Assembly (NCBI GenBank): GCA_964534845.1
Contig: CAZHPV010000003.1
Span: forward strand, 1-64,000
Direction of reading: 5' to 3'
DNA from: CALCKU01 sp964534845
GTDB lineage: Bacteria > Pseudomonadota > Alphaproteobacteria > Caulobacterales > Maricaulaceae
Length of the DNA stretch: 64,000 nt
Shown: in pieces, positions 8,297-17,589 of the stretch
How positions within the stretch are numbered: position 1 is the stretch's first letter
How the letters are laid out: the number at the start of each line of letters is the position of its first letter
Program-made: the position numbers and the translations under genes
The notes under the pieces: generated by a model
The model's input: the letters and a program-made list of their open reading frames with translations, nothing else
What the model was told of the DNA's origin: nothing
Database searches by the model: none

Positions 8297-9390
8297 TGCA
8301 AAGAACCCTTTATCGTTATATATCCCGGCGGGTTTTATCAGGCTTACTGATTGCGTTCTCCGTCGTTACTGCGGTCATAATCCTAGTGGACTTTGTCGAA
8401 GGCTCGCGAAAATATAGTGATGTGGACGGGATAAATTCACTACAAATTTTGGGACTGACCCTATTGAAAATCCCGCAAATTCTTGAAGAAACCCTTCCCT
8501 TCATTGTTCTGTTTGGCGTCATTTCGACTCTCTTTAACCTAAACCGGAAAAGCGAATTAATCGTTTTGCGGGCGTCGGGCGTTTCAGCCTGGCGATTTCT
8601 GACGCCCGTCTTTTTTATCACAGCCGCGCTCGGCTTGATATGGGTCAGCCTGTTTAACCCCGCAGCGGACCATACCCAGCGCCTACATAAAAATTATGTC
8701 GCCCAAAAACTTGGCCAGAAACCGGTCCTTTCCGGTCAGGAGGTCATCTGGCTAAGAGCCGGGTTTGAAACAGGCCAGACCGTTACGAGAGGGCAAAATT
8801 TGGATGTTTCAAATAAAACAATATCAGACGCCACTTTCTGGATATTTGACATAAAACCGGGCGAACAATCCCGGTTTTCATACCGTCTGGATGCCGAGCA
8901 CGCGCAATGGTTACCGGGCTATTGGAAGCTTGCAAATGTCGTAGAAAATTCCGCAAATGGCATAAAGCGCGATATTGCCTTTATCTCCCTGCCGACAAGT
9001 CTGACTTTGCAAGATTTTGAGCGCGCTCTAAGTCAACAACAATTACCGGCCTTTTGGCAGCTTCCCAGCGAAATGAAACGAATGAAACTGGCCGGGTTTT
9101 CCAACCATAAACTCGCCTTGAAATGGCACAGCCTAATAGCCCTGCCGGTCATGCTCATGGCCATGTCACTGATAGCTGCGGCGGCCACGCTCCATTTTAG
9201 CCGGGAAGGCGGGACCTTAAAGCTCATGATTTTTGGCGGCATTCTTGGATTTGGGGTTTTCTTTGCCAATAGCGTTCTGGGCGCTTTTGGAGAAACCGGA
9301 GCCTTTCACCCGGCCCTCGCCGCTTGGACGGTCCCGATACTCTCTTTACTATATGGTCTTTCATATTTGGCAAAATTTGAGGACGGTTAA
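8296..9390 (+). CDS. lptG: LPS export permease LptG
   Basis: Second permease of the LptB2FG complex, 364 aa, the same fold as LptF: MQRTLYRYISRRVLSGLL at the N-terminus, helices around 15-35, 60-85 and 100-118, a periplasmic domain, and three C-terminal helices. The segment EETLPFIVLFGVISTLFNLNRKSELIVLRASGVS matches the coupling-helix region where LptB docks. It overlaps lptF by one base. In most alphaproteobacteria lptD follows directly; here only 246 bp separate lptG from surA. Confidence 0.92.
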   Translation: MQRTLYRYISRRVLSGLLIAFSVVTAVIILVDFVEGSRKYSDVDGINSLQILGLTLLKIPQILEETLPFIVLFGVISTLFNLNRKSELIVLRASGVSAWRFLTPVFFITAALGLIWVSLFNPAADHTQRLHKNYVAQKLGQKPVLSGQEVIWLRAGFETGQTVTRGQNLDVSNKTISDATFWIFDIKPGEQSRFSYRLDAEHAQWLPGYWKLANVVENSANGIKRDIAFISLPTSLTLQDFERALSQQQLPAFWQLPSEMKRMKLAGFSNHKLALKWHSLIALPVMLMAMSLIAAAATLHFSREGGTLKLMIFGGILGFGVFFANSVLGAFGETGAFHPALAAWTVPILSLLYGLSYLAKFEDG

Positions 9391-9636
9391 ACCCGCACAT
9401 AATATAGCAGGCGTGGAAGACCGCGTATTTTTACCAATTCTTAGCAAACTGGGGGGAATCTATCTGTATTTTAATTTTCTATATCGTATTAAAAGGGTAT
9501 TTAGAACACAGCTTAGCCTTACAGCGATTGCCACAGGATTTGTTTTTTGATAAATGCACAGCTTATTAGGGACTTTATTTTGGAACGTAAAAATCTCTTC
9601 GGGCGTAATTTAACCGCATATAGCCAAAGGTAAGAC

Positions 9637-10896
9637 ATGAATAGATTGAAAAAATTCACTGCCACAGCTCTCACAGTCACGGGAGCGTTGCTTTGCACGG
9701 CCCTTCCGACCACAAGCTTTGCACAGCAAACGCATGGTATAGCTGCAGTGATAAATGACGATATAGTCACAAATCATGACTTAGCCCAGCGCGTACTTTT
9801 CATGATGGCAACGACTGGTGCCGAACGTAATGAGGCCACCTTACGCCGCATACAGCAGCAAGCCCTGCGCAATCTCATTGATGAGCATTTACAAATGCAA
9901 GAATCAGAGAAATTTGAACAAACCATTCCCGATACGGAAGTCAACCGCTCTGTCGCCCGCTTATTTGCCCGCAACGGACTTGAACCTGAAGAGGTTATCA
10001 CTAGCTTAGCACAAGCGGGAGTGTCTATTGAAACCCTGCGGGATCAGGTAAGATCCGAGATTGCTTGGCAGCGTATTGTCAACGGCCTGTTTGGGTCACG
10101 TATTCGGATTAGTGATGATCAGATTGATGAAACACTTTCACGATTATCAGCCAATGCGTCAAAGCCGAGTTTTCGTGTGGCAGAGATTTATATTGAAGCC
10201 ACGCCTGATATAGGCGGCATAGACGGAGCTATGGAAGGCGCGCTTGCAATGATCGCGCAAGCCAATCAAGGCGCGCCCTTTCCCTTATTGGCGCAACAAT
10301 TTTCATCCGCTCCCACAGCCGCCAAAGGCGGCGATCTAGGTTGGGTTCATGACGACGAATTAAGACCCGAACTCAATGAAGTTCTAAGCACAATGAAACC
10401 CGGCGACGTTTCCCAACCCATTCCGGTTCCGGGCGGGGTTTATGTTATTACCCTCCTTGAGACGCAACAAAATGAGGCGGATACACTTTTTAAGCTAAAA
10501 CAAGTCAGTATGGAAGTTTCAGATAAGAGCAAAATCGAAACCGCCTTAAGTGACTTTGCCAATCTCACATCGGACCTAGACTCATGCGACAGTCTGGCAA
10601 AGGACGTTGAAGAGATAGAGAGCCTCAACACGGCAGATATGGGCGAGATAAAGGGCTCTGATATGTCCGATGAAATGCTTTCTATTGTCAATTCGACCGA
10701 AGTCGGAACCCTGTCTAGACCGGTTGAAGCCCCGCAAGGACCGCTGGCCATTATGGTATGCGGCAAAAGCCTGTCGGGTAAAAACATCCCGACCCGCAGT
10801 CAGGTTGAAGACCGCCTAACGGACCAGCAATTGGCGCAAGCGTCTAAGCGGCACCTTCGTGATATGCGCCGGCAAGCCACCATCGTTCTGCGCTAA
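9637..10896 (+). CDS. surA: Periplasmic SurA-type peptidyl-prolyl isomerase
   Basis: Periplasmic chaperone and PPIase that helps outer-membrane beta-barrels fold. 419 aa. A signal peptide occupies residues 1-29 (cleavage likely after TTSFA), followed by the SurA N-domain (AAVINDDIVTNHDLAQRV, LIDEHLQMQESEKF) and parvulin domain 1 (about 170-280, with GGDLGWVHDDELRPELNEVL). A second, more diverged parvulin-like region follows to the C-terminus. AAAGG lies 6 bp before the ATG. It sits in the lptFG-surA-pdxA-rsmA order, an established envelope cluster. Confidence 0.9.
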   Translation: MNRLKKFTATALTVTGALLCTALPTTSFAQQTHGIAAVINDDIVTNHDLAQRVLFMMATTGAERNEATLRRIQQQALRNLIDEHLQMQESEKFEQTIPDTEVNRSVARLFARNGLEPEEVITSLAQAGVSIETLRDQVRSEIAWQRIVNGLFGSRIRISDDQIDETLSRLSANASKPSFRVAEIYIEATPDIGGIDGAMEGALAMIAQANQGAPFPLLAQQFSSAPTAAKGGDLGWVHDDELRPELNEVLSTMKPGDVSQPIPVPGGVYVITLLETQQNEADTLFKLKQVSMEVSDKSKIETALSDFANLTSDLDSCDSLAKDVEEIESLNTADMGEIKGSDMSDEMLSIVNSTEVGTLSRPVEAPQGPLAIMVCGKSLSGKNIPTRSQVEDRLTDQQLAQASKRHLRDMRRQATIVLR

Positions 10897-11057
10897 GCGC
10901 GACAACCCTATATCGCTTTGGCTTTATTGACAGCGCGAATGGGGCTTGCGTGCGCCCTTATAGCGCCTAGGGCGGAAGTTCATGACCAAATATATGGTAA
11001 AACTCAAAACGGTAAAGCCGCGCCTTTGTGTGTTGGCAAAGTTACGCTTAGTCATAT

Positions 11058-12125
11058 ATGATAAACTCGAACATGACCCATCACACACCGCTTAACCCGC
11101 ACAGCGCCCTTATACTCTCCATGGGTGACCCCTGTGGTATCGGGCCTGAAATTACGCAAAAGGCGTGGCAGGCTTTAAAATCTGACCCAGATATTTATTT
11201 TTGTGTCATTGCCCCGCCCGCGCTCTACACTGAGGTTCCGGTAAAACCTATTTCCGACCCGCAGGAAGCCAAGTCCGTATTTGCAACAGCGTTACCAGTT
11301 TTGGCGATTGACGGCGAACCGGTTATTAAAGCCCAGCCCAGCCCCGCTCACGCCCGCGCAGTCACGGCCAGTATCGAAAAGGCTGTAGGCTATATTATGA
11401 CAGGCCAAGCCCGCGGGCTCGTCACAAACCCTATTGCCAAAGAGGTCTTATATGAGGCCGGATTTAAGTTTCCCGGCCATACGGAATTTTTAGGCGAGCT
11501 GACACGTCCCGGTCCGCTAAACACACCCTATCCACAATGTCCGCAAGTAAAAGGCCCTGTCATGATGCTGATGGCAAGCGGCTTACGGGTGGCCCTTGCG
11601 ACCATACATTTACCCTTAAGCGAAGTCCCCAAACATTTATCCCGTGACGTGATTTTAAACAAAGCGCGCATATTAAACGGAGCTTTGCAAACCGATTTCG
11701 GTATAAAAAATCCCCGCATTGCCTTAACGGGGCTTAACCCCCATGCGGGAGAAGGCGGCGCTTTAGGATTAGAGGAGACCGAGATCATAAATCCGGCAGC
11801 CGAAATTTTACGACAAGAGGGTATGAATATAACCCTTGCCCAACCCGCGGATACGCTCTTTCATGCTGAAGCCCGTCAAACCTATGATGCCGTTCTTGCC
11901 ATGTATCACGATCAAGGGCTTATCCCTGTAAAGACTTTGGACTTTCACGGCGGGGTTAATATTACTTTGGGACTTCCTATAATCAGAACCTCACCAGATC
12001 ACGGCACAGCCTTTAATATTGCAGGACAGAATAAGGCCCGCCCGGACAGTCTGATTGCCGCTATTAAAGCTGCCCATGAAATCGCCGCCCATAGATTTTC
12101 CTATGGATGTAAACATGCTGGATAA
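11058..12125 (+). CDS. pdxA: 4-hydroxythreonine-4-phosphate dehydrogenase
   Basis: NAD-dependent enzyme of the DXP-dependent pyridoxal-phosphate pathway; its product condenses with DXP at PdxJ. 355 aa. Visible: SMGDPCGIGPEI near the N-terminus, the metal-ligand region FPGHTEFLGEL, and AMYHDQGLIPVKTLDFHGGV followed by TSPDHGTAFNIAG, which together hold the three metal histidines. The ATG at 11058 gives MINSNMTHH; the in-frame ATG at 11073 is an alternative, and neither has a good ribosome site. The 3' end overlaps rsmA by 11 bp. Confidence 0.95.
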   Translation: MINSNMTHHTPLNPHSALILSMGDPCGIGPEITQKAWQALKSDPDIYFCVIAPPALYTEVPVKPISDPQEAKSVFATALPVLAIDGEPVIKAQPSPAHARAVTASIEKAVGYIMTGQARGLVTNPIAKEVLYEAGFKFPGHTEFLGELTRPGPLNTPYPQCPQVKGPVMMLMASGLRVALATIHLPLSEVPKHLSRDVILNKARILNGALQTDFGIKNPRIALTGLNPHAGEGGALGLEETEIINPAAEILRQEGMNITLAQPADTLFHAEARQTYDAVLAMYHDQGLIPVKTLDFHGGVNITLGLPIIRTSPDHGTAFNIAGQNKARPDSLIAAIKAAHEIAAHRFSYGCKHAG

Positions 12126-12960
12126 CCTTCCAACTTTAAGCGAAGTTGTCAAAATTCATGGCTTATCTGCTAATAAAAAACTCGGGCAACATTTCCTGCT
12201 TGATATGAATATCACCCATAATATTGCCAAGCTGGCCAGCCCGCTGGACGGGGTGAGCGTGGCCGAAATCGGTCCCGGACCGGGCGGGCTCACGCGCGCT
12301 CTTTTGTTAAAAGGCGCCGATAGGGTTTTGGCCATAGAAATGGATGATCGTTTCATCGCCCCGCTCGACGATATTGCCGCGCAATCGGACGGCCGGTTAT
12401 CCATATTGCATGCTGACGGGCTTAAGACAGATATTGGTACCCATCTGTCAGGCCCGATAAAAATTGCTGCCAACCTGCCCTACAATATTGGTACAAAGCT
12501 TTTAATTGGCTGGTTAACAGCAACACCGCTCTTTTGGACACAAGCTATTTTAATGTTTCAAAAAGAGGTGGCAGAACGGATTGTAGCAAGCCCGCAGGAC
12601 AAAGCTTATGGCCGATTGGCTATTTTAACCCAAAGCGTTTGTGATGCCCGGATAGCCTTTGAGGTACCCGCGCGGGCTTTTAGTCCACCGCCGAAAGTCG
12701 ATAGCGCCGTTATTGTGCTCGACCCCTTGCCCGAAGCGCAGCGTTATAGCGACCTTAAGCTTTTGGGCCAGATCACCGAGGCCGCTTTTGGCCAAAGACG
12801 TAAAATGCTCAGGCGGTCTTTGCGTAATTTCGCAAATAGCCGCAATATCGACATGACCGACTGGTTTCAGCAGGCTGGCGTCATACCCAGTGCACGCCCG
12901 GAGACGCTTGAGGTGAGCGCCTTTCATAAGCTGGCAAATTATATTCATACGAAAATTTAA
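12115..12960 (+). CDS. rsmA: 16S rRNA dimethyladenosine transferase
   Basis: SAM-dependent enzyme (KsgA) that dimethylates two adjacent adenosines near the 3' end of 16S rRNA, a late quality step in 30S assembly. Motifs: NKKLGQHFLLD, EIGPGPGGLTRALL (SAM site), the catalytic NLPYNIGT, and FSPPPKVDSAVI. The open frame extends back to a TTG at 12055, but the start is placed at ATG 12115 because GGA lies 7 bp upstream and this gives 281 aa, the family length. ATG 12103 is an alternative. It overlaps the 3' end of pdxA. Confidence 0.94.
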   Translation: MLDNLPTLSEVVKIHGLSANKKLGQHFLLDMNITHNIAKLASPLDGVSVAEIGPGPGGLTRALLLKGADRVLAIEMDDRFIAPLDDIAAQSDGRLSILHADGLKTDIGTHLSGPIKIAANLPYNIGTKLLIGWLTATPLFWTQAILMFQKEVAERIVASPQDKAYGRLAILTQSVCDARIAFEVPARAFSPPPKVDSAVIVLDPLPEAQRYSDLKLLGQITEAAFGQRRKMLRRSLRNFANSRNIDMTDWFQQAGVIPSARPETLEVSAFHKLANYIHTKI

Positions 12961-13060
12961 AGGTCTGCTATTACCGCTCACGCAGATTTTACAGTCATTT
13001 GAGTTTCTTCTTTCACCGCCTTGTGCAAATATCGGATCATTATATTTATGAGGACCCACT

Positions 13061-13555
13061 ATGTTGAAAAAATTCATCATCCCAATCATATGCGCCTTAG
13101 CTTTTGCGACGAATGCTTCGGCGCTAACCGCACAAGGCAAATTCAAAAAGAAAAGCTATAAAATAAAAGGCGCGTGGGCCTTACTAGAAATTGATGGCAA
13201 ACAGGTCATCAGCTTTCACAATAATTTCAAAACCAAAAACGGCCCTGATCTTAAAATTTTTCTATCCAAACAATCCCTGAAAAATCTCGACAATAATCCG
13301 ACATTTACTGATCCACTCTCACTTGGCCCCATTCGCTCGAATAGAGGCGATCAAAATTATGTGCTACCGGATCATGTGAAACTAGAAGACTATTCTAGCC
13401 TGCTCATCCATTGCGAACAATTTAATGTCCTGTGGGGTGGTTTTGATATTCCGCAAGAAAGCCAGCTCGGTAGCGCCCGCGATAATGAATGGGGCGATGA
13501 AAATGAGCTAGGTGAGATCTTTGACGAAAGCGAGGATACGAATTACGGTTCCTAG
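13061..13555 (+). CDS. Secreted DM13-domain protein
   Basis: 164 aa exported protein. A signal peptide occupies residues 1-21 (MLKKFIIPIICALAFATNAS); the rest fits the DM13 fold: GKFKKKSYKIKGAWALLEIDGKQ, KTKNGPDLKIFLS, QNYVLPDHVKLEDYSSLLIHC, FNVLWGGFDI. DM13 domains are cytochrome-like beta-sandwiches proposed to carry electrons through a conserved Cys; the single Cys here lies in the expected position (HCEQF). The tail is acidic. AGGA precedes the ATG by 6 bp. The stop is interleaved with that of gmk in a CTAG palindrome. Actual redox activity is not shown by sequence. Confidence 0.78.
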   Translation: MLKKFIIPIICALAFATNASALTAQGKFKKKSYKIKGAWALLEIDGKQVISFHNNFKTKNGPDLKIFLSKQSLKNLDNNPTFTDPLSLGPIRSNRGDQNYVLPDHVKLEDYSSLLIHCEQFNVLWGGFDIPQESQLGSARDNEWGDENELGEIFDESEDTNYGS

Positions 13556-14202
13556 CCCCCATGGGTGAGGGATTTTACAAACGGGCCTAGCCATAATTGA
13601 CGCCGACGTTTCATACGTTCGGCGGCCAAAATCACGCGTAAATCTGCCATGGCCAAGTCTTTATCATCATTGACGATGACATAGTCATATTCCGCCCAAT
13701 GGCTAATTTCAGCTTCAGATTTAGACATGCGTTTGGCAATAACCGCATCACTATCTTGAGCGCGTGATTTCAAGCGTTTTTCAAGCTCACTCATATTGGG
13801 CGGCAATATAAATATTTTTACGAGATCGTCCGCTGCTGCCTGCGTAAGCTGCTGGGCGCCTTGCCAGTCAATATCAAAAATAACATCCTGACCTGCTTCT
13901 AAAGCCGTTTCAACCGGACCCCGCGGTGTGCCGTAAAAATTATCGAAAACCTTGGCATGTTCCAAAAACTCGGCCTCATCTATCATCTGGGCAAATTTAT
14001 CTTTTGAGACAAAAAAATAATCCCGTCCCTCGGTTTCACCCGGACGCGGCGGGCGGGTTGTCGCTGATACTGACATCGCCATTGCGTCCGAATCTTCGCT
14101 CAGTAATTGACGCGTCAACGTCGTTTTTCCAGCCCCTGAGGGTGAGGATAAAACGATCATTAATCCGCGTCTTTGGTTTACCCGGCCTGATTTTACTGTC
14201 AT
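13552..14202 (-). CDS. gmk: Guanylate kinase
   Basis: Phosphorylates GMP to GDP with ATP. 216 aa. P-loop SSPSGAGKTTLTRQLL (about residues 19-34), GMP-binding region SVSATTRPPRPGETEGRDYFF, IDEAEFLEHAKVFDNFYGTP, and IDWQGAQQL are all present. Last gene of the fab-mltG-yicC-gmk strand, 9 bp after yicC; the yicC-gmk pairing is conserved in alphaproteobacteria. The stop codon overlaps that of the convergent DM13 gene by 4 bp, leaving no room for a conventional terminator between them. Confidence 0.95.
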   Translation of the reverse strand: MTVKSGRVNQRRGLMIVLSSPSGAGKTTLTRQLLSEDSDAMAMSVSATTRPPRPGETEGRDYFFVSKDKFAQMIDEAEFLEHAKVFDNFYGTPRGPVETALEAGQDVIFDIDWQGAQQLTQAAADDLVKIFILPPNMSELEKRLKSRAQDSDAVIAKRMSKSEAEISHWAEYDYVIVNDDKDLAMADLRVILAAERMKRRRQLWLGPFVKSLTHGG

Positions 14203-14211
14203 GTCCGCGAC

Positions 14212-15093
14212 CTATTCAACATTAGCGGCTTGTTCCCGAAATTGTTCTATCACAGATTTTAACTCTAAACCAATCCGGGTCAGTTCAATATCGGCTGATT
14301 TAGCACAAAGCGTATTAACCTCGCGGTTAAATTCCTGAGATAAAAAGTCAAGCTTGCGCCCAACAGGCGAGCCTTTGGCTAAAAGCGTTCGAGCCTGATC
14401 ACAATGGGCGTCCAGACGGTCAAGCTCTTCGCGAACATCTGCTTTCATGACAAAAACCGCCGCTTCTTGCGCCAATCTGTCAGGGGAAAAGCCCTCGCCT
14501 TTTAGAATGGATAATTTTTCTACGACACGCCCATGTAAAATTTGCGGTAAATCCTTCGCGGTTTTCCGGGCCTGTGTTAAAAACCTTTCTATCTGATCTA
14601 CTGCCCCGCTCAATAAAGGCACCAAAGCCTCGCCTTCACTCCGGCGGGCCATGTCCAGTTTTTCAATGATCTGGTCAAAGCTTTCCAGTAAAGCCTTTTC
14701 ATAATTCTCAAGCGCAGACGGTTCACTTAAAATATCCAGAATCTCAATTTCTTCGACCACACCCGGCACAGACATGAGCGCGGAAAGATTATCGGCTCCG
14801 CTTTTCTGTAATTGCGCAAGAAGTGTTGTATTAATTCGGTAGGATTTATCCGTTTCTCCATGCTGATGGTTCAGACTGATCTGGATATTTCCGCGTGTGA
14901 AAACTGCGCTGGTTTTCTTTCGGACTGGCCCGTCAAGCATGGAAAGCTCTGAAGGCAAGCGCACGCGCATATCAAGTGTTTTACCATTGACGGAACGCGC
15001 TTCCCAAGCCCAATTCATCATGTCGTGACTGCCTGTGACACGGGCGAAACCGGTCATACTTGATAGCAGGTTAGCGTGGTGTTTTGATGTCAT
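14212..15093 (-). CDS. yicC: YicC-family endoribonuclease-like protein
   Basis: 293 aa member of the YicC family, reported in other bacteria as an RNase that binds and degrades specific RNAs. The N-terminus SSMTGFARVTGSHDMMNWAWEARSVNGK and the C-terminus GRKLDFLSQEFNREVNTLCAKS are the two family signatures, the latter in the DUF1732 portion with an acidic-basic cluster. The short AGAG site lies just before the ATG. It sits between mltG and gmk on the same strand; linkage to gmk is conserved. The function in this organism is inferred from family only. Confidence 0.92.
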   Translation of the reverse strand: MTSKHHANLLSSMTGFARVTGSHDMMNWAWEARSVNGKTLDMRVRLPSELSMLDGPVRKKTSAVFTRGNIQISLNHQHGETDKSYRINTTLLAQLQKSGADNLSALMSVPGVVEEIEILDILSEPSALENYEKALLESFDQIIEKLDMARRSEGEALVPLLSGAVDQIERFLTQARKTAKDLPQILHGRVVEKLSILKGEGFSPDRLAQEAAVFVMKADVREELDRLDAHCDQARTLLAKGSPVGRKLDFLSQEFNREVNTLCAKSADIELTRIGLELKSVIEQFREQAANVE

Positions 15094-15120
15094 TTTCTCT
15101 TTTAGCCCCGTTATTGATAA

Positions 15121-16275
15121 TTACTGCGCTTTCTTACGTTTTCGCGCACGCTCAATCTTACGCCATTTAGCAACATTATTATTATGTTCGCGCAAGGTTT
15201 TAGCAAAGGCATGTCCGCCAGATCCATCCGCAACAAAGAAAATAGCATCCGTCTTTGCTGGATTTAGCACGGCCGCAATAGCCGCTTTCCCAGGATTACA
15301 AATCGGTGTTTTAGGCAGGCCGTCAATTTGATATGTATTCCAATCAGTTTTCCGGTCAATTTCTGATCGGCGTAATCCGCGTTGCTTGCCTGATTTACCG
15401 CGCAGAATCTCTCCTTTTGAAATACCATATATAATGGTCGGGTCTGATTCCAGTCTCATGCCCTTTCTTAACCGGTTGATAAATACCCCGGCAACAAGAT
15501 CGCGCTCTCCGCCAAGCCCGGTCTCTTTTTCAACAATTGACGCAAGATTGATCGCCTCAGCTTTGGTTTTAATCGGCAGGTCTTTTTGCCGGCCGTCCCA
15601 TATTTGATCAATATAGTCCTTTTGCGCCTTCTGCATTTTCTGGATTAATTGCGTCCGCGTCATACCCCGCGGTGTCATATAGGTTTCGGGCAAAACCGTT
15701 CCCTCAAGCGGAACCCTATCAATCTCTCCCGTAAGCGTATTCATGGCTTTCATAGCTCGTACAATCTGGGCAGATGTACGTCCCTCCGCGATTGTGAAGG
15801 GATAGAGAACCGCCTTGCCTTCAGAGAGCGCGTCATAAATATCGCTCATGCTTAACGGGGTAGAAAGCTCATATTCGCCCGCTTTAAAATTAGCCTCATT
15901 GCCCCGTAATTTTGTCACCAGTTTAAAAATAAAAGGCTTGTCAATCAAACCCGCCATTTTGAGGTCTTGTGCGATACGAGAGAGACCCGCGCCGCGCGGG
16001 ACTTCGAAAATCTGGGTTTGGTTTTCCAAATCAGGCTCGGCCTCATAAAGATAATTGACGGCACTATAAAGGCCTATCACCACCCCCCCGAATAGCGTCA
16101 GTATCCCGCCCAATCCGATAAGCCATAATCGCCCTTTCGGCAGAGGCTGGTCGGCGGAGTTATCGGAGCTCTTTTCCGGGTTAGGCCCCGCAGGGTGCTG
16201 CGTCTTTGCTTGGGGCTGTTTGTCTGCGTTCGAAAAATCTGTTGCGCGCTTGTTATGCTTGTCTCGCCCGTCCAT
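15121..16275 (-). CDS. mltG: Endolytic murein transglycosylase MltG
   Basis: Inner-membrane enzyme that cleaves nascent glycan strands and sets their length. Cytoplasmic polar N-terminus, one membrane helix (LWLIGLGGILTLFGGVVIGL), a LysM-like region, then the YceG domain with NLASIVEKETG containing the catalytic Glu, GVFINRLRKGMRLESDPTIIYG, and YQIDGLPKTPICNPG. The open frame reaches 16329 inside fabF; the ATG at 16275, 7 bp past the fabF stop, is preferred (384 aa). The ribosome site is weak, so coupling to fabF is likely. Confidence 0.92.
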   Translation of the reverse strand: MDGRDKHNKRATDFSNADKQPQAKTQHPAGPNPEKSSDNSADQPLPKGRLWLIGLGGILTLFGGVVIGLYSAVNYLYEAEPDLENQTQIFEVPRGAGLSRIAQDLKMAGLIDKPFIFKLVTKLRGNEANFKAGEYELSTPLSMSDIYDALSEGKAVLYPFTIAEGRTSAQIVRAMKAMNTLTGEIDRVPLEGTVLPETYMTPRGMTRTQLIQKMQKAQKDYIDQIWDGRQKDLPIKTKAEAINLASIVEKETGLGGERDLVAGVFINRLRKGMRLESDPTIIYGISKGEILRGKSGKQRGLRRSEIDRKTDWNTYQIDGLPKTPICNPGKAAIAAVLNPAKTDAIFFVADGSGGHAFAKTLREHNNNVAKWRKIERARKRKKAQ

Positions 16276-16282
16276 GCCTGAA

Positions 16283-17575
16283 TTAATCGGGAGCCTGAGC
16301 GAAAATAACCGCCGCATTCGTCCCGCCAAACCCGAAGCTATTTGACATGGCGGCCTTTAACGTAACCCGCTTGGCTTTATGGGCAACAAGATCAATAGGC
16401 GTTTGGACAGACGGATTGTCGAGATTAAGCGTGGGTGGAACAATATCATCGCGTACCGCCAAGATCGAAAAAATTGCCTCGATAGCGCCGGCCGCGCCTA
16501 ATAAATGTCCCGTAGCGGATTTCGTTGAGGACATATGCAGGCCTTTAACATGCTCGCCAAATAAACGCTCAACCGCTTTTACCTCAATCTCATCACCCAT
16601 TGGGGTGGAGGTGCCATGCGCATTGACATACCCAATATCCGACACTGCAAGCGCCGAGCTTTTGAGGGCGGCTTTCATCGCACGATAACCCCCATCCCCT
16701 TCCGGCTCGGGACTGGTAATATGAAAGGCGTCACCCGACAGACCATAGCCTTTAAACTCGGCATATATTTTAGCGCCGCGGGCTTTCGCATGTTCATATT
16801 CTTCAAGAACAAGCGCCCCGGCCCCCTCACCCATCAAGAAGCCATCCCTGTCCTTATCATAAGGCCTGGAGGCTTTTTGCGGTGTGTCGTTAAAATGGGT
16901 GGTCATAGCCCGGCACGCTACAAAGCTCGCTATACCTAAACGATTAATGGCCGCTTCCGCTCCGCCTGCAACCATAACGTCCGCATCGCCGTATTGAATA
17001 AGCCTGGCGGCATCACCAATAGCATGAGCGCCTGAGGCACAGGCCGTCACCACGCTATGATTAGGGCCTTTAAAACCCGTACGAATAGAAATTTGCCCGG
17101 ATATCAAATTGATAAGCATAGCCGGGATGACGAAAGGAGAGAGACGACGGGGTCCGCGCTCATGTAAGGTTATCGAGGCATTATATGTTGTCTCAAGCCC
17201 CCCTATTCCCGAGCCGAACATAACGCCCGTGCGTTCCCGGGCCTCAACATCTTCAGCAGGCGGTGCCCAATTGGCATCTTTTAGCGCTTCATCCGCGGCG
17301 GCAATTCCATAGAGTATAAAATCATCAATACGTTTGCGGTCCCGCGCACTCATAACAGTGTCAGGATCAAACACCCCCGCCATATCAGGCGAGCCGCCAG
17401 CACGACCATCTACACGCGGTATAATCGCAGCCACTTTACAGGCGAGGTCTTCCACCTCGAAATGTTCGATTTTACGAGCCCCGGATTTTGAAGCCAGAAT
17501 ATTTGACCATGCGGTTTCAACACCGCTGCCGAGAGGTGATACGAGTCCTAAGCCTGTAACAACAACCCGGCGCAT
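16283..17575 (-). CDS. fabF: 3-oxoacyl-ACP synthase II
   Basis: Condensing enzyme of fatty-acid elongation, 430 aa. The Cys-His-His triad is visible: VVTACASGAHAIGDA, NAHGTSTPMGDEIE and SSTKSATGHLLGAAGAIE; the C-terminus ends NSFGFGGTNAAV. It lies 14 bp after acpP on the same strand, the conserved acpP-fabF pair. FabF extends palmitoleoyl-ACP to cis-vaccenoyl-ACP and shapes membrane fluidity, a role shared in this window by the desaturase at 22 kb. Confidence 0.96.
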   Translation of the reverse strand: MRRVVVTGLGLVSPLGSGVETAWSNILASKSGARKIEHFEVEDLACKVAAIIPRVDGRAGGSPDMAGVFDPDTVMSARDRKRIDDFILYGIAAADEALKDANWAPPAEDVEARERTGVMFGSGIGGLETTYNASITLHERGPRRLSPFVIPAMLINLISGQISIRTGFKGPNHSVVTACASGAHAIGDAARLIQYGDADVMVAGGAEAAINRLGIASFVACRAMTTHFNDTPQKASRPYDKDRDGFLMGEGAGALVLEEYEHAKARGAKIYAEFKGYGLSGDAFHITSPEPEGDGGYRAMKAALKSSALAVSDIGYVNAHGTSTPMGDEIEVKAVERLFGEHVKGLHMSSTKSATGHLLGAAGAIEAIFSILAVRDDIVPPTLNLDNPSVQTPIDLVAHKAKRVTLKAAMSNSFGFGGTNAAVIFAQAPD

Positions 17576-17589
17576 AGGCCTAGATACCT

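Noticed and set aside
9233..9550. 105-codon plus-strand frame over the end of lptG
   Set aside because: Mostly overlaps lptG in another frame and enters A/T-rich spacer; also checked as an lptD remnant and shows none.
10982..11095. 37-codon frame (MTKYMVKLKT...) overlapping the pdxA start
   Set aside because: Too short, out of frame with pdxA, ribosome site poor. Possibly a leader peptide, but nothing supports it.
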